Notes under the pieces: generated by a model
Database searches by the model: none
What the model was told of the DNA's origin: nothing
What the model saw: only the letters and a program-made list of their open reading frames with translations
Shown here: positions 1 to 10,619 of the stretch, piece after piece
How positions within the stretch are numbered: position 1 is the first letter of the stretch
Layout: each line of letters starts with the position of its first letter
Made by a program: the position numbers and the translations under genes
Source of the DNA: Mytilus edulis
Taxonomy: Eukaryota; Mollusca; Bivalvia; Mytilida; Mytilidae
Direction of reading: 5' to 3'
DNA: 64,000 bases
Assembly: GCF_963676685.1 (NCBI RefSeq)
Contig: NC_092349.1
Span: 81,852,604-81,916,603, forward strand

Positions 1-736
1 TTTTCCGCAGAGATAATGTAAACAAACTTGGTTCTGGGAATAACTCTTTCATCACTGTGAAATACATTTTGTTTACTATAAGGTAGTAAATGATTAGACA
101 TTTGACGATAACAGTTGACTGCCATTGTCCGCAGCGACAATACTTGCTGTCGTATGATGTCGATCTCAGTCCCTATATTTGGTATTTAATACAGTTATAT
201 TAACAGGCTAGAGATATCAAGCCTACTGATGGAAAAGCATTGTGAAGGAACATATCTTGTTTTGCTGTATAGCATAAATGCTTGACGAGAAGAATATACC
301 CGTACAAAACGTAGCACAATATTAGTTACATAGTGGGCTAGTAACGTAAACGATATACATACGGGGCAGTAAAGTCCATATGGTACGAGAGAGAGAATGA
401 AGTTCGAGTCCCCTATTGAATTTACTGACACCGTATATATGTTTAGATCGTATAAGGTCACTAATTAAATATGTAACACATTTATCCTACCGACTATCTT
501 AATTTTGTTGTACTGACGTTATTGTGTTTGCTGTGTTCTCTGTACATGAAAGCACTTTTACAACAATACTCTAAGGGGTCCGTTGGTTGCATATTAATGG
601 GCTGAATTTCGGTCCATATCCAACATATTCAGTCATAATTTCCCACCCTTCATTTCGGTCCACTCATACCTTGCAGAACGTACTTATTGTATTGATAGTT
701 AACCTGTTCTCGTCCGAAACATGCATGAAATAATTG

Positions 737-781
<45 letters not shown>

Positions 782-1553
782 TAATCAAACAACTGTTTCC
801 ATTTATTATAAACGTATATCGTTATAACATTGACGGTACCAATTTTACTGTACTTGTTGTGTATTTCGTAACGAAGATGTATCTTACGTACTTTTGTAAC
901 ACAATTAAACACATATGTTTACACATTACACTTTGTTATCACAACTGATAAAAACCTTCTGAAAAAGGTGAGGAAATATGGGTGAAAGGAAAGTGGCAGT
1001 GGTAAATTATTTTATTTCTTATTACTTCATTAACTAATATGTAATTGACCGGTCTTGTATGTTTATATGGGACCAATGCTTATCGAGAAAAATACCTTTA
1101 TTGCGTAGTATCTGCAAATCTATTGATGTGTCAAATACACTTGTTAATGTCAATAACTGTCACAATTAAAATAAGTTTACATATGTTCTGTATATTAATT
1201 TTTTTTCTTTCCTCATATGAAAGATAGACCGTTAGGATAAACTGCCACTGAATGTTAAGCAAACATTCAATCAATATTTAGTACAAAAGATACAGAGAAG
1301 ATCTTTTCACATTATTTTTACATTGTAACTGTGACAAATTTGTATACAAATGTACATGTGATATGCAATCTCGAAATAGGCAAAGGAAAATAGACCTTCT
1401 TCCTTTCCATTTTGTGCGATTTTTATATACCATGTTTTTATCAGTACTATAACGTGACCAAGGGGAGGAACGACAACGACACAGACGGACGGACATAGCC
1501 ATACTATGACTCAACAATATATACTGTGGTAAATCCCATGAACATTATTTATA
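1..1553. other. AT-rich spacer, no gene seen
   Basis: No open frame here shows a recognisable protein family, and the short frames present have the composition expected of AT-rich noncoding DNA. The only clear structure is the tetranucleotide repeat at 737-788. Confidence 0.6.
737..788 (+). repeat. (TCAA)n microsatellite
   Basis: About 13 consecutive TCAA units are seen, with one decayed unit at the right edge. A 75-codon frame across it is only an artefact of the repeat. Confidence 0.95.
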
Positions 1554-1736
1554 TAATAGTTCTTGAATAACTGGTCATTATCGTTATATATGGACTGCCC
1601 ACAGGACAGTGGTATTAAATAAGATAGTGATAATGACTGAGCCGAAGGCGAGGTCATTATCGCTGTCACAGTCAATACCACTATCCTACGGGCAGTCCAT
1701 ATATCACGAAATTGACCAGTTATTCAAAAACTATTA
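1554..1736. repeat. Palindromic foldback element
   Basis: The left arm (1554-1616) and right arm (1674-1736) are reverse complements over about 63 bases with few mismatches. The centre holds a second, smaller palindrome around a GC-rich core GAGCCGAAGGCGAG, flanked by ATAATGAC and GTCATTAT. This is the form of a non-autonomous foldback or MITE-type element. No coding capacity and no certain target-site duplication were seen. Confidence 0.8.
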
Positions 1737-2740
1737 TGTTTATTTCATTGAGGAACCATGTTTCAGAAAATTCTCATAGATTCAAAATGTCTAAAGCAAA
1801 CTCGAGTAGTTGTACGATTTCTATGGCAAAGAGTTAAAACCAGTCGTAGCAATAATGCCATTCATTTTAGTGCAATTTTTCAGTATATATATATGAATAC
1901 TAAGTTCTCTATAATTCTATAATTTACCAAAACATATAGTAAACAATTTAACAACTTAAATATAATATTGAAAACAGGAAAATGTTTTATTGAAGGGACA
2001 TCTCTCTAAACAGAGATTCAACGCCCCACCAGTCATTAACAGAGAAACAACGCCCCAGCGGTCATTACCAGATGGAACCATTATCATGTGAAAATCCGTT
2101 AACGACCGGTTTTCTGGTCCGTTTCGTTCTGTTAATGACCAATGGAATTTATTACTGAAGAATAATGAATGTCAGGTGGTCCCTTTTTATCCAATAAGAG
2201 AAGCTTATTCTCAACCGATATGAAATAAAAACTAAATAATACGATATATATTTACAAGTTTATTCACCAATATACATTACTTCAGACTTATTGACAAATT
2301 AACTACAAAGTTTAAACATATAAACTTTGAATACAGGTCCTCCAGAATCTTAACTGATTCAAGTTTTCAAGTAAATCACATCTTACAGTATCATAGATGA
2401 CACACAAGCTGCCAGTATATTTACTAACTGACCTTTATCAGAAAGTTTAATTACTTTCACTCAAGACTTAAACAATATGCATAACTAATTTTATTACCCC
2501 TTGACATCGTTACTTGTCTTAATTACATCTGACAGCTTAAGTTTAACTGCAGATAATAAAACTAGCTATTTGTCAAATTAGCCTTGCGTCATTAATTTTC
2601 TCTGTACACAAATAAACAGTTATCAAGCCAAATTCTCTGAGCAAATTCTCAGAGGTCAATATTTACAAAACATGAAAATATTACAGTACGCCAACCATTG
2701 CAAAAGAAAAAAAAATAGGGGTCACAGGCTTATTTTTTTT
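1737..2740. other. Spacer, no gene; short direct repeat near 2020-2075
   Basis: No gene is visible. Two adjacent segments of about 28 bases, each beginning AACGCCCCA and containing a GTCATTA motif, lie at about 2019 and 2049. The GTCATTA motif also occurs in the neighbouring palindrome, so this may be decayed material of the same repeat family. Confidence 0.5.
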
Positions 2741-3660
2741 ATGCATGTGCACATAAAGCAACTTATCCATAAATTCTACCAATGCTTATAAAAATATTAA
2801 GATGTGATATGATTTCTAATGCAATAACTTTCCGCTCCACCAGAAATGACGTAAAGCAACTATAGGTCACCGTACAAACTTGAACAATAGACTATATATA
2901 CCTAGTCTAATATGGTTCACTTTTAGGGAACGTATCTTCAAAAGATTCCGATAGTTTTGCAAAAAATCCTGATAATAACAGTATATACTTGAAAATTAAA
3001 AGGACACTTCACAAAGTTCGTGCGTCCCGCTTTTCTTGATTTACATTAATCAGGGACGATCAAACTCGACAATTTCGCTTTCAGTTGGACGCATGACATG
3101 TATAACATGTCGTTTTCATCGCCGTTGATAAACTTTAAAAAGAATTGAGAAACATGATTCAAACCTCCTCAGGCGAAGTTTACCTTTGGTGAATTTGGCT
3201 ATTTTTTAAGGCCCCGTTTGCTCATGTGGCTCTTGACGGGTTTAGGTATTCAAACAGTCTTGCTTTGTTTTTATTTGAGCGTTCCAGATAAAGTTAAATC
3301 CAGAATAGCCTAATGAATAAACGTTAATTATGTCAATATCCAAATGCAATTGATTTTGAATATTTCTATTCTCCACTCAGTTCCGTTCAGGAACTATTAA
3401 GATTTTATTAAAGATTCTATCAAATATTATTTTTTCATGAATTGAAAAAAATACATAAAAGTAACTTCATACTGTTCATTGACTTAAATCTAATTCATGT
3501 ACATGCATATTTATATATTTAGTTGTTTAACATGATAATAATCGGGTTTATATCTTGAATCACGTGAATAGAATAGATAGAAAACTAGTGTCGTGTAAAT
3601 AGGTTAGTAAGACTATACATTGTATTGCGTTAGGATAAATAAAAAGGGGGCGAGGAGAAC
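2740..3660 (+). repeat. Segmental duplication, left copy, block 1
   Basis: This stretch matches 48389-49930 in the same orientation. Shared landmarks in order are ATGCATGTGCACATAA, CCCGTTTGCTCATGT followed by an ACGGGTTTAG motif, CATGAATTGAAAAAAATACA, and ATAATCGGGTTTATATCTTG followed by a GTGAATAGAATAGAT segment. Divergence and small indels are plain. It contains no open reading frame of note. The right copy is longer because of internal insertions. Confidence 0.75.
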
Positions 3661-3988
3661 ACAATTTTTAAGTTAACCATTTTTTTTAACATTAGAGATA
3701 TACAATATAAGAATATTGATTTTGTATTTACATTTTGTCATAGATCAAATTAATACGTTCAGTATATGTTCACTTGGTGTTAATATGTCCTTTGATTGAG
3801 TAAAGCCATTTCAATTAATATTTTATAGTGTGTCTTTCTATGTTGTGATGTTACACTATTGTTTCAGATAAGGGTGAAGGTTGATACCTATTAAAATCGT
3901 TTAAACCCGCTGCATTTGTTTGCACCTGTCCTAAGTCAGGAATCAAATGTTCAATAGTTGTCGTTTGTTGATGTGGTTCATAAGTGTT
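3661..3988. other. Spacer, no feature seen
   Basis: AT-rich sequence between the duplication block and the minisatellite. No gene or repeat was recognised. Confidence 0.5.
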
Positions 3989-5494
3989 TCTCTCGTAAAG
4001 ATAAGGTGTATATGTTTGCCCTCTCCTTTAAAGATAAGGTGTGTATGTTTTCCCTCTCCATTAAAGATGAGGTGTATATGTTTAACCTTTCCTTTAAAGA
4101 TGAGGTGTATATGTTGTCCCTCGCCTTTAAGGATGAGGTGTATATGTTTTCCTTCTCCTTTAAGGATGAGGTGTATATATTGTCCCTCTCCTTTAAAGAT
4201 GAGGTGCATATATTTTCCCTCGCCTTTAAGGATGAGGTGTATATGTTGTCCCTCTCCTTTAAAGATAAGGTGTATATGTTTTCCTTCTCCTTTAAGGATG
4301 AGGTGTATATATTGTCCCTCTCCTTTAAGGATGAGGTGTATATATTGTCCCTCTCCTTTAAAGATGAGGTGCATATATTTTCCCTCGCCTTTAAGGATGA
4401 GGTGTATATGTTCTCCCTCTCCTTTAAAAATAAGATGTATATGTTTTCCCTCTCCTTTAAAGATAAGGTGTATATGTTTTCCTTCTCCTTTAAGGATAAG
4501 GTGTATATGTTTTTCCTCTCCTTTAAGGATAAGGTGTATATATTGTCCCTCTCCTTTAAAGATGAGGTGCATATATTTTCCCTCGCCTTTAAGGATGAGG
4601 TGTATATGTTTTCCCTCTCCTTTAAAGATAAGGTGTATATGTTTTCCTTCTCCTTTAAGGATAAGGTGTATATGTTTTCCTTCTCCTTTAAGGATGAGGT
4701 GTATATGTTTTTCCTCTCCTTTAAGGATAAGGTGTATATATTGTCCCTCTCCTTTAAAGATGAGGTGCATATATTTTCCCTCGCCTTTAAGGATGAGGTG
4801 TATATGTTGTCCCTCTCCTTTAAAGATAAGGTGTATATGTTTTTCCTCTCCTTTAAGGATAAGGTGTATATATTGTCCCTCTCCTTTAAAGATGAGGTGC
4901 ATATATTTTCCCTCGCCTTTAAGGATGAGGTGTATATGTTGTCCCTCTCCTTTAAAGATAAGGTGTATATGTTTTTCCTCTCCTTTAAGGATAAGGTGTA
5001 TATATTGTCCCTCTCCTTTAAAGATGAGGTGCATATATTTTCCCTCGCCTTTAAGGATGAGGTGTATATGTTCTCCCTCTCCTTTAAAAATAAGGTGTTT
5101 ATGTTTTCCCTCTCCTTTAAAGATAAGGTGTATATGTTTTTCTTCTCCATTGAAAATAAGGTGTATATATTTTCCTTCTCCTTTAAATAAGGTGTGTATG
5201 TTTTCCCCCTCCTTTATAGATAATGTGTATTATATGTTTTTCTTTTGGTTCTTTCCCTAGCCTTTGAAGATAAGGTTTATATGTTTTTTTTGTTATTTCC
5301 CTCAACTTTAAAGGTGTATATCGGCTTTTCTTTTCTTTTTTTCTACTCTCCGTTAAGATAAGGTGTATATGTTTTTTTTTAAAGTTTTTTTCTCTTTCCT
5401 TTAAAGATAAGGTGTATATGTTTATTTTGGTTTTTCCCTCTCCTTTAAAGAGAACATGTATATGTTTTCTCTCTCCTTTTAAGATGGGGTGTAT
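3989..5494. repeat. 33-bp minisatellite with higher-order structure
   Basis: About 36 units of 33 bp (core CCTTTAAAGATGAGGTGTATA and variants) run in strict register from about 3990 to 5190, then decay to about 5494 with T-rich insertions. Because 33 is a multiple of three and the unit lacks stops in several frames, four long overlapping frames of 363-437 codons appear on both strands. They are by-products of the repeat, without independent signs of coding. A marker variant GAGGTGCATA recurs at 4201, 4366, 4564, 4762, 4894 and 5026, at spacings of exactly 5, 6, 6, 4 and 4 units, showing multi-unit duplications. Confidence 0.95.
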
Positions 5495-5802
5495 ATGTTT
5501 TCTTGAAATAATGAAGGATTTGAATTGATTAAGAATGAAATAAATATTGCGCCATAATTGATCTGAAATTAAAGATCAGTCATTTTGATAAATATCTGAT
5601 GAACGATTAAGTTACAAATCTATACTATTAAACGAGAAGACCTCATTTTGGGTGTCGCTTCTCTTCTTTCCACAATAAATTAATCATCATGCCTCTGTGT
5701 CCTATGGGTACAGTGCATAACCATATTTGTCATCCATTCATATGATTATTCAGATTGAGTTATTTTGGGTGAAAAACAAGAAAAAAGACGTCCGGATATG
5801 TT
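5495..5802. other. Spacer, no feature seen
   Basis: AT-rich sequence with no recognised gene or repeat. Confidence 0.45.
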
Positions 5803-6021
5803 TCCGTCATTGGGCGAAATTTTAAGTCAGATTAGACTTCCGGTTTGCGTTTTTCTGCATACTTTGAACATACATTAATACTACGAATACAGTGTATTTT
5901 CTGTCTTATATCCGTCATTGGACGAAATTTAAGTCAGATTAGACCTCCGGTTTGCGTTTTTCTTTTTACTTTGAAACAAATACATATACTACGAATAAAG
6001 TGTATATTTTATGTCTGATAT
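5803..6021 (+). repeat. Two-copy tandem duplication, 108 bp
   Basis: The unit starting TCCGTCATTGG at 5803 is repeated starting at 5911. Both copies share a CAGATTAGAC segment, CCGGTTTGCGTTTTTCT, and an ACTACGAATA segment. Noncoding. Confidence 0.85.
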
Positions 6022-6484
6022 CATTTTCAAGTTTACTATCCACGGCAGTCACAGGGTTTATTTAATATAGAGGGTCTGAATAATATATCAATGACCGCTG
6101 TGGATCAATTATTACACTGAGAATTGACTGTAAAAAGAAAATATACTTTCGGGACGTCTCGAACGGGTGTTTTTAAGATCGAAATTTCAGGATTGACCAT
6201 TTCGGGATCCGGGATTTCTTTTTTCGAATTTCGGGATGTCGAGATATTTAATTTGTATAATAAATTCATAACCTCGGGATTTCATGTTTTCAAGCCCGGG
6301 ATATTGGGATCAGGGCCCTACGCAGTGGTGGATCCAGAAATTTTCATACGCAGAGGCCCGTTGACTGCCTAAGAGGGGCCCGCTCCGGTCATGCTTCAGT
6401 GATTCCCTGTATAAGCAACCAATTATTTTCCAGAAAGGGGGGGGGGGCCCTAAATTCGCCTCTGCCCCGACCCCCCCCCTTTAA
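6022..6484. other. G/C-rich decayed repeat, no gene
   Basis: The stretch contains recurring TTCGGGAT/CCGGGAT motifs (about 6140-6300) and G and C runs near 6437 and 6471. An 82-codon frame at 6124 covers these motifs but has no recognisable protein. I read it as decayed dispersed-repeat sequence. Confidence 0.4.
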
Positions 6485-7105
6485 TGAATGTTCATAATAT
6501 ACAGATAAGCGCTAAAATTATTCATGTGTCATTAAAATTAATAGAGAACAAAAAAAAAAGGATTTTTTTGTGGAAAAAGGAGGAGCCGGGCTAGAAAAAC
6601 AATTATCCTGTCCCAAATTACCGATGACTTTTGATACCTTTTCTGAAATACTCAAGTCACTAAATGTTTTACCAAAAAAAGAAGATGTGGTATCGGCCTT
6701 CAACAATAAGCAAAAGCCGATACTGCATAGTCTGATATAAAAGGCCCCGAAATGACAATGTAAAAAACTTTAAATGAGAAAACTAACAGCCTTATTTATG
6801 TACAAAAAATGAACGAAAAATAAATATCACTGAACCACTGAATTACAGGCTCCTGACTGGAATGTTCATAATACATGTACACTAAATGTATGTTCATAAT
6901 GAAATTAATAGAAAACAAAAAATGTGAATTTTGGAAATAAAGGAGGAGGGTTAAAAAAAACATTTTCCTGTCCCCAGGTACCTATGACTTTTGATACTTT
7001 TCCTGAAATTCTCAAGTTATTAAATCTTTTACAAAATTATTCCTACAACACTTTACATCCTTTCAAATACGCTCTAAATGCCCGCGATTTCGCGGGTGTG
7101 TTCTA
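6485..7105 (+). repeat. Imperfect direct duplication, about 370-bp spacing
   Basis: Sequence at 6531-6670 (AAAATTAATAGAGAACAAAA, then GGAGGAG, then a CCTGTCCC segment, then ATGACTTTTGATACCTTTTC) recurs at 6900-7030 with small changes. Noncoding. Confidence 0.75.
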
Positions 7106-7424
7106 GTACAAATTAAATCTCAGACGCATTATATAATTATAACGTGACACCTGTACACTCTATTTATATCCTGCTTGGACACGTTGAGCCAGGCTTTGAA
7201 AATCATTTCTAACGAGATAGTGCATTCCATAGTTACTATACCTGGAGACATTTCTTTGACTGTTGGCCGACCAGTATATGTCCTTATTTATAAATGCGAC
7301 ATGCTTGGTTGATATGAAGCAAGCGTTAACTTAATTGTTTTTGGGTTTCCCAACCCAATCAAGGCTTGACCCTACGTTCTTCCGTACTCGAGGAAGCACA
7401 TTACTGTGAATCCTAATTGAAACT

Positions 7425-8016
7425 TTAAGGTGGTATGGGAGTCTAAAATAAAAATGATAGAATTTGTTCATACTTTGCCAAAACGTTGTATCTATTGATA
7501 CATGTTGAAAAATATAATAAAAATGGTAGGTCACCGCGCATTTTCTCAAGCTACAGGACGGGACAAAAGCACACATTTTGTATGGATAATACAGGAAAAA
7601 ACACCATTTTGTGATTAGAAACTAAACCAAATGATAGAATTGTTAAATACTTCAGGAAAAGATAGCTTTCAGACACTGCTTTTAGAATATCAAAAGAAAA
7701 GATAGGGTCACCGTACGTTTTTTCCGGCTAAAATACTCAATAGGAAAATTCCATACAGAATCCTTCAGAAAATGCACTTTTTTAGAGTTACCTCCCCTTA
7801 AAATGCCAATTTAAAAAATAAATAAAAACAACCAAAAATAATTAACATTTGCAAAAATATCAATATTTAGAAGTTATATTCTTATAAATTGGTACTTTTA
7901 AATGAAAATGTACATTAAACATCTGCATTCCTGTATCAAATTTGATGGAAAATCTGGACCCTTGATTCTCTGTTTTTTACAATCCAAGATGGAGGAAGAC
8001 ACCCATACCACCTTAA
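7425..8016. mobile_element. TTAA-flanked MITE, 592 bp
   Basis: It starts TTAAGGTGGTATGGG at 7425 and ends with the inverse (CCCATACCACCTTAA) at 8016, so it has terminal inverted repeats of about 15 bp inside or including TTAA. There is no transposase. TTAA ends are typical of piggyBac-type insertion, but that assignment is inference. Related ends occur at 33541-33822, 36480-36759 and 38105-38666. Confidence 0.75.
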
Positions 8017-8230
8017 AGAGGGTTTTCTGATATCAAAAGTCATAGTTTTCATTAATCATCATCCTCATCTGTCATTGATATGTAAACGCTGTACTAGTGT
8101 TTGTGTACAATTTAAAAAATTGTGTATAAAAGACAACACATGTTTTCCGTTACTGGAAAATCGAAATGATCGACCTTACTAATCAAATTCAGTTTGTAAA
8201 AAATAAAAATTTCAAAACCCTTTCTTTATA

Positions 8231-8329
8231 GGTTAGATAATACTTGATAATTTTTTATGAATTTTTAAAGCGGGAGGCGTAGCCGAGGGTTTTAAATGTT
8301 CATAAAACATGACCAAGTATTGTCTGACC
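8231..8329. repeat. Short palindromic foldback with GC-rich centre
   Basis: The left arm starting GGTTAGATAATACTTG pairs with the right arm ending in its near inverse (CAAGTATTGTCTGACC) at 8329. The centre carries GCGGGAGGCGTAGCCGAGGG, similar in style to the GC core of the element at 1554-1736. Confidence 0.7.
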
Positions 8330-9275
8330 AATTTAGAACATATTCACACCTTTGAGTGACATAACAAAATTAGTCTCTCATTGTAATAATCAAATTTTGA
8401 TATTAGCTCACTTTAAATATTAACATGGTTAGTAAAATGGGTGTTTCATTTCTAATGGCCATTTCTATTAATGGAATGAAAGAGCAATGACATAGTTTTG
8501 TGGTAACACAAAAGATAAATTATTCAAAAATGAAGATGTTTTCTTCTTCAGGTACAATTTAATCTTATATATCTAGAATTCCTTCATTTAAAAAAAGCAC
8601 ACAATGTTTTCAGTGTATATAAATCATCTTTTCTTAAATTGTATAATTTTTAATAATGAAAAAACTTCATCAATGAATTTTAATTTACAATTATTTCAAC
8701 ATCAGATGCTTGTTTTATTTATTGATGAGTATATTGTTTTTATTTTATTTTATAAAAATTAGATTAAATACTACATGCATTTTACCCACCCCTTTTCCCC
8801 CTTTTCCACTTTTTTGTTTATGGGGGGACTATATATGTACCATTAAATATCATTTTTATAATGTTAAAATCTCTTCTTAAAATGCTTTTATAGTTTTATA
8901 GTTATATTTGATTTCATTTATTGTGCAATGTATATTATATAATTTGTATATAACTTTGTAGACAAGTATGTGACACTTTAATACAATAAATTATTATTAT
9001 TATAATAATTAGACAAACAAAATGATTTTTTTTGCTTTTTTCCTCTGGAAATTGCCTTGGGGAATTGTACACTTAGTTAGAGCAGTTTTTAAGAGTTCAC
9101 TTTTATGATTAGTTTACAATGAAAAATCAGTCATGTATAGCATTTTAGAGTGCATGGAAAGCCATGTATTATGAGAAATAGAAGGTTCCCATTGGATGAG
9201 AATGGGTGCGTATGTGCTTAACTATGTAATGAAAACATGTTTTTTTTATTTTTAGATTATCATATATTTTTACAG
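8330..9275. other. AT-rich spacer upstream of SDR copy 1
   Basis: No gene was recognised. The first exon expected for a carbonyl-reductase gene (start codon to the glycine-rich loop) was looked for here and not found. Confidence 0.5.
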
Positions 9276-10132
9276 GTAACTGGGTCAAATAAAGGAATTG
9301 GATTTGGTATTGTTCGGGCACTATGCCAGAAATTTCACGGAGACGTGTTCCTAACTTCTAGAGATGAACGAAGGGGACGAGATGCTGTTCATGAGTTGGA
9401 GAAAGAAGGATTATCACCAAAGTTGCACCAATTAGATGTAACAGACTAAAAAAGCATTAACATAATTAAAAACTTTCTTGAGAAAACTTACGGTGGCTTA
9501 GATATACTCGTAAACAATGCAGGAATAATGATACCATTTCATACAAAGGAGGAAGGCAACCAAGTCATCGAGACGAACTATGTAAGCGCTGTCAACATTT
9601 CGGAAGCCCTTTTTCCTCTCCTTAGACCAAATGCTAGAGTCGTCAATGTTTCAAGTAGATTGGGCAACTTTACAGCTTTTAATATGAAAGAAGAGACAAA
9701 AATGAAGTTTGCCAGTCAAAATCTTACAGTGAAAGAACTAACAAGTCTTGTATGGGAATACTACAATCTTTTTGATTGTCCTAACTTTAATCCTAAATTA
9801 TATATTGGACAGTTTGCGTATGGCGTATCCAAATTGGGACTCAACCGGTTGACGAGTATATTACAGCGTAATGTGTTGGAGATCAGAGACAAATTTTGGT
9901 TAATTCATGTTGTCCTGGGTATGTTGACACAGACATGTCCGATCATAAAGGCCCCCTGACGGTAGATCAAGGAGCTGACACTCCAGTCTATCTTGCACTT
10001 CTGCCAGCAGACGAGAAATCCATAGCAGGTGAAATGGTTTGTGAAAGGGTGGTAGTAAAGTGGGATGAACGGAACTTACAGCCTAATCCACTGATAAAGT
10101 CTATGGTGCCTTCAATGAAAAGTTTATCATGA
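9276..10132 (+). pseudogene. Carbonyl reductase-type SDR, broken copy 1
   Basis: The family uses NADPH to reduce carbonyls (classical short-chain dehydrogenase, CBR1-like), normally as a cytosolic enzyme of about 276 residues. Coding similarity begins directly after a TTTTTACAG splice acceptor at 9275. The TGSNKGIGFGI cofactor loop, NNAG, and the catalytic YGVSK segment are all present, and the frame ends at 10132. A possible AATAAA lies at 10150. Two lesions are seen: an in-frame TAA at 9447-9449 where a CAA-type codon is expected, and a one-base loss near 9871-9880 relative to the other copy, which shifts the frame so that the C-terminal part is read in another phase. The first exon is missing. 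It is a pseudogene or a partial duplicate; the lesions are few, so it is fairly young. Confidence 0.85.
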
Positions 10133-10619
10133 CTGTATCCTATGCAAAAAATAAAATGTCAATACAGTACCGCAGGCAATATTAAACCAGCATAACTACT
10201 GAATATGATTCAACCGCATGAAACTTTAGCTACAAAACGATTAAATGATTATAACGAATAAAAAAATGAACTTATTATATAAAAAAAAATAAAAATAAAT
10301 AAATGTCTTTAAATAAATGATTAAAAGAAAATATTGTTTTATCTATACAACAAATGCTTTTACAATAAAGTTTTATGTTTTTGCTTTCTGTCGAGTAATG
10401 TGAATGAAAATATGATAAAAAAAATATAGTTAAAAGAACACGTTATACATTTCATGTGTTCAAAGCGCTTATCTGGATTCACCTTCATCAGGAACGCTCA
10501 AAGCCGAATATTTGAAAGGCATGAATATAAGAGCCGAAACATTGAAGAGTTATATCACAAAATTGACACGATTGATTACGAAACAATATAACAAATATCA
10601 TGGTTAGTATTTATATTGT
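10133..10619 (+). repeat. Segmental duplication, left copy, block 2 spacer
   Basis: Noncoding sequence downstream of SDR copy 1 that matches 51989-52475. Shared landmarks include CTACAAAACGATTAAATGAT, CTTTCTGTCGAGTAATGTGA (allowing one base), GCTCAAAGCCGAATATTTG and AAGAGCCGAAACATTGAAGAG. Confidence 0.75.

Noticed and set aside
721..948. 75-codon frame starting MHEIIVNQSINQSINQ
   Set aside because: Most of its start is a (TCAA)n repeat.
3943..5260. Four overlapping frames of 363-437 codons on both strands
   Set aside because: They arise from a 33-bp repeat whose length is divisible by three; the peptides are mere repeats with no family signature.
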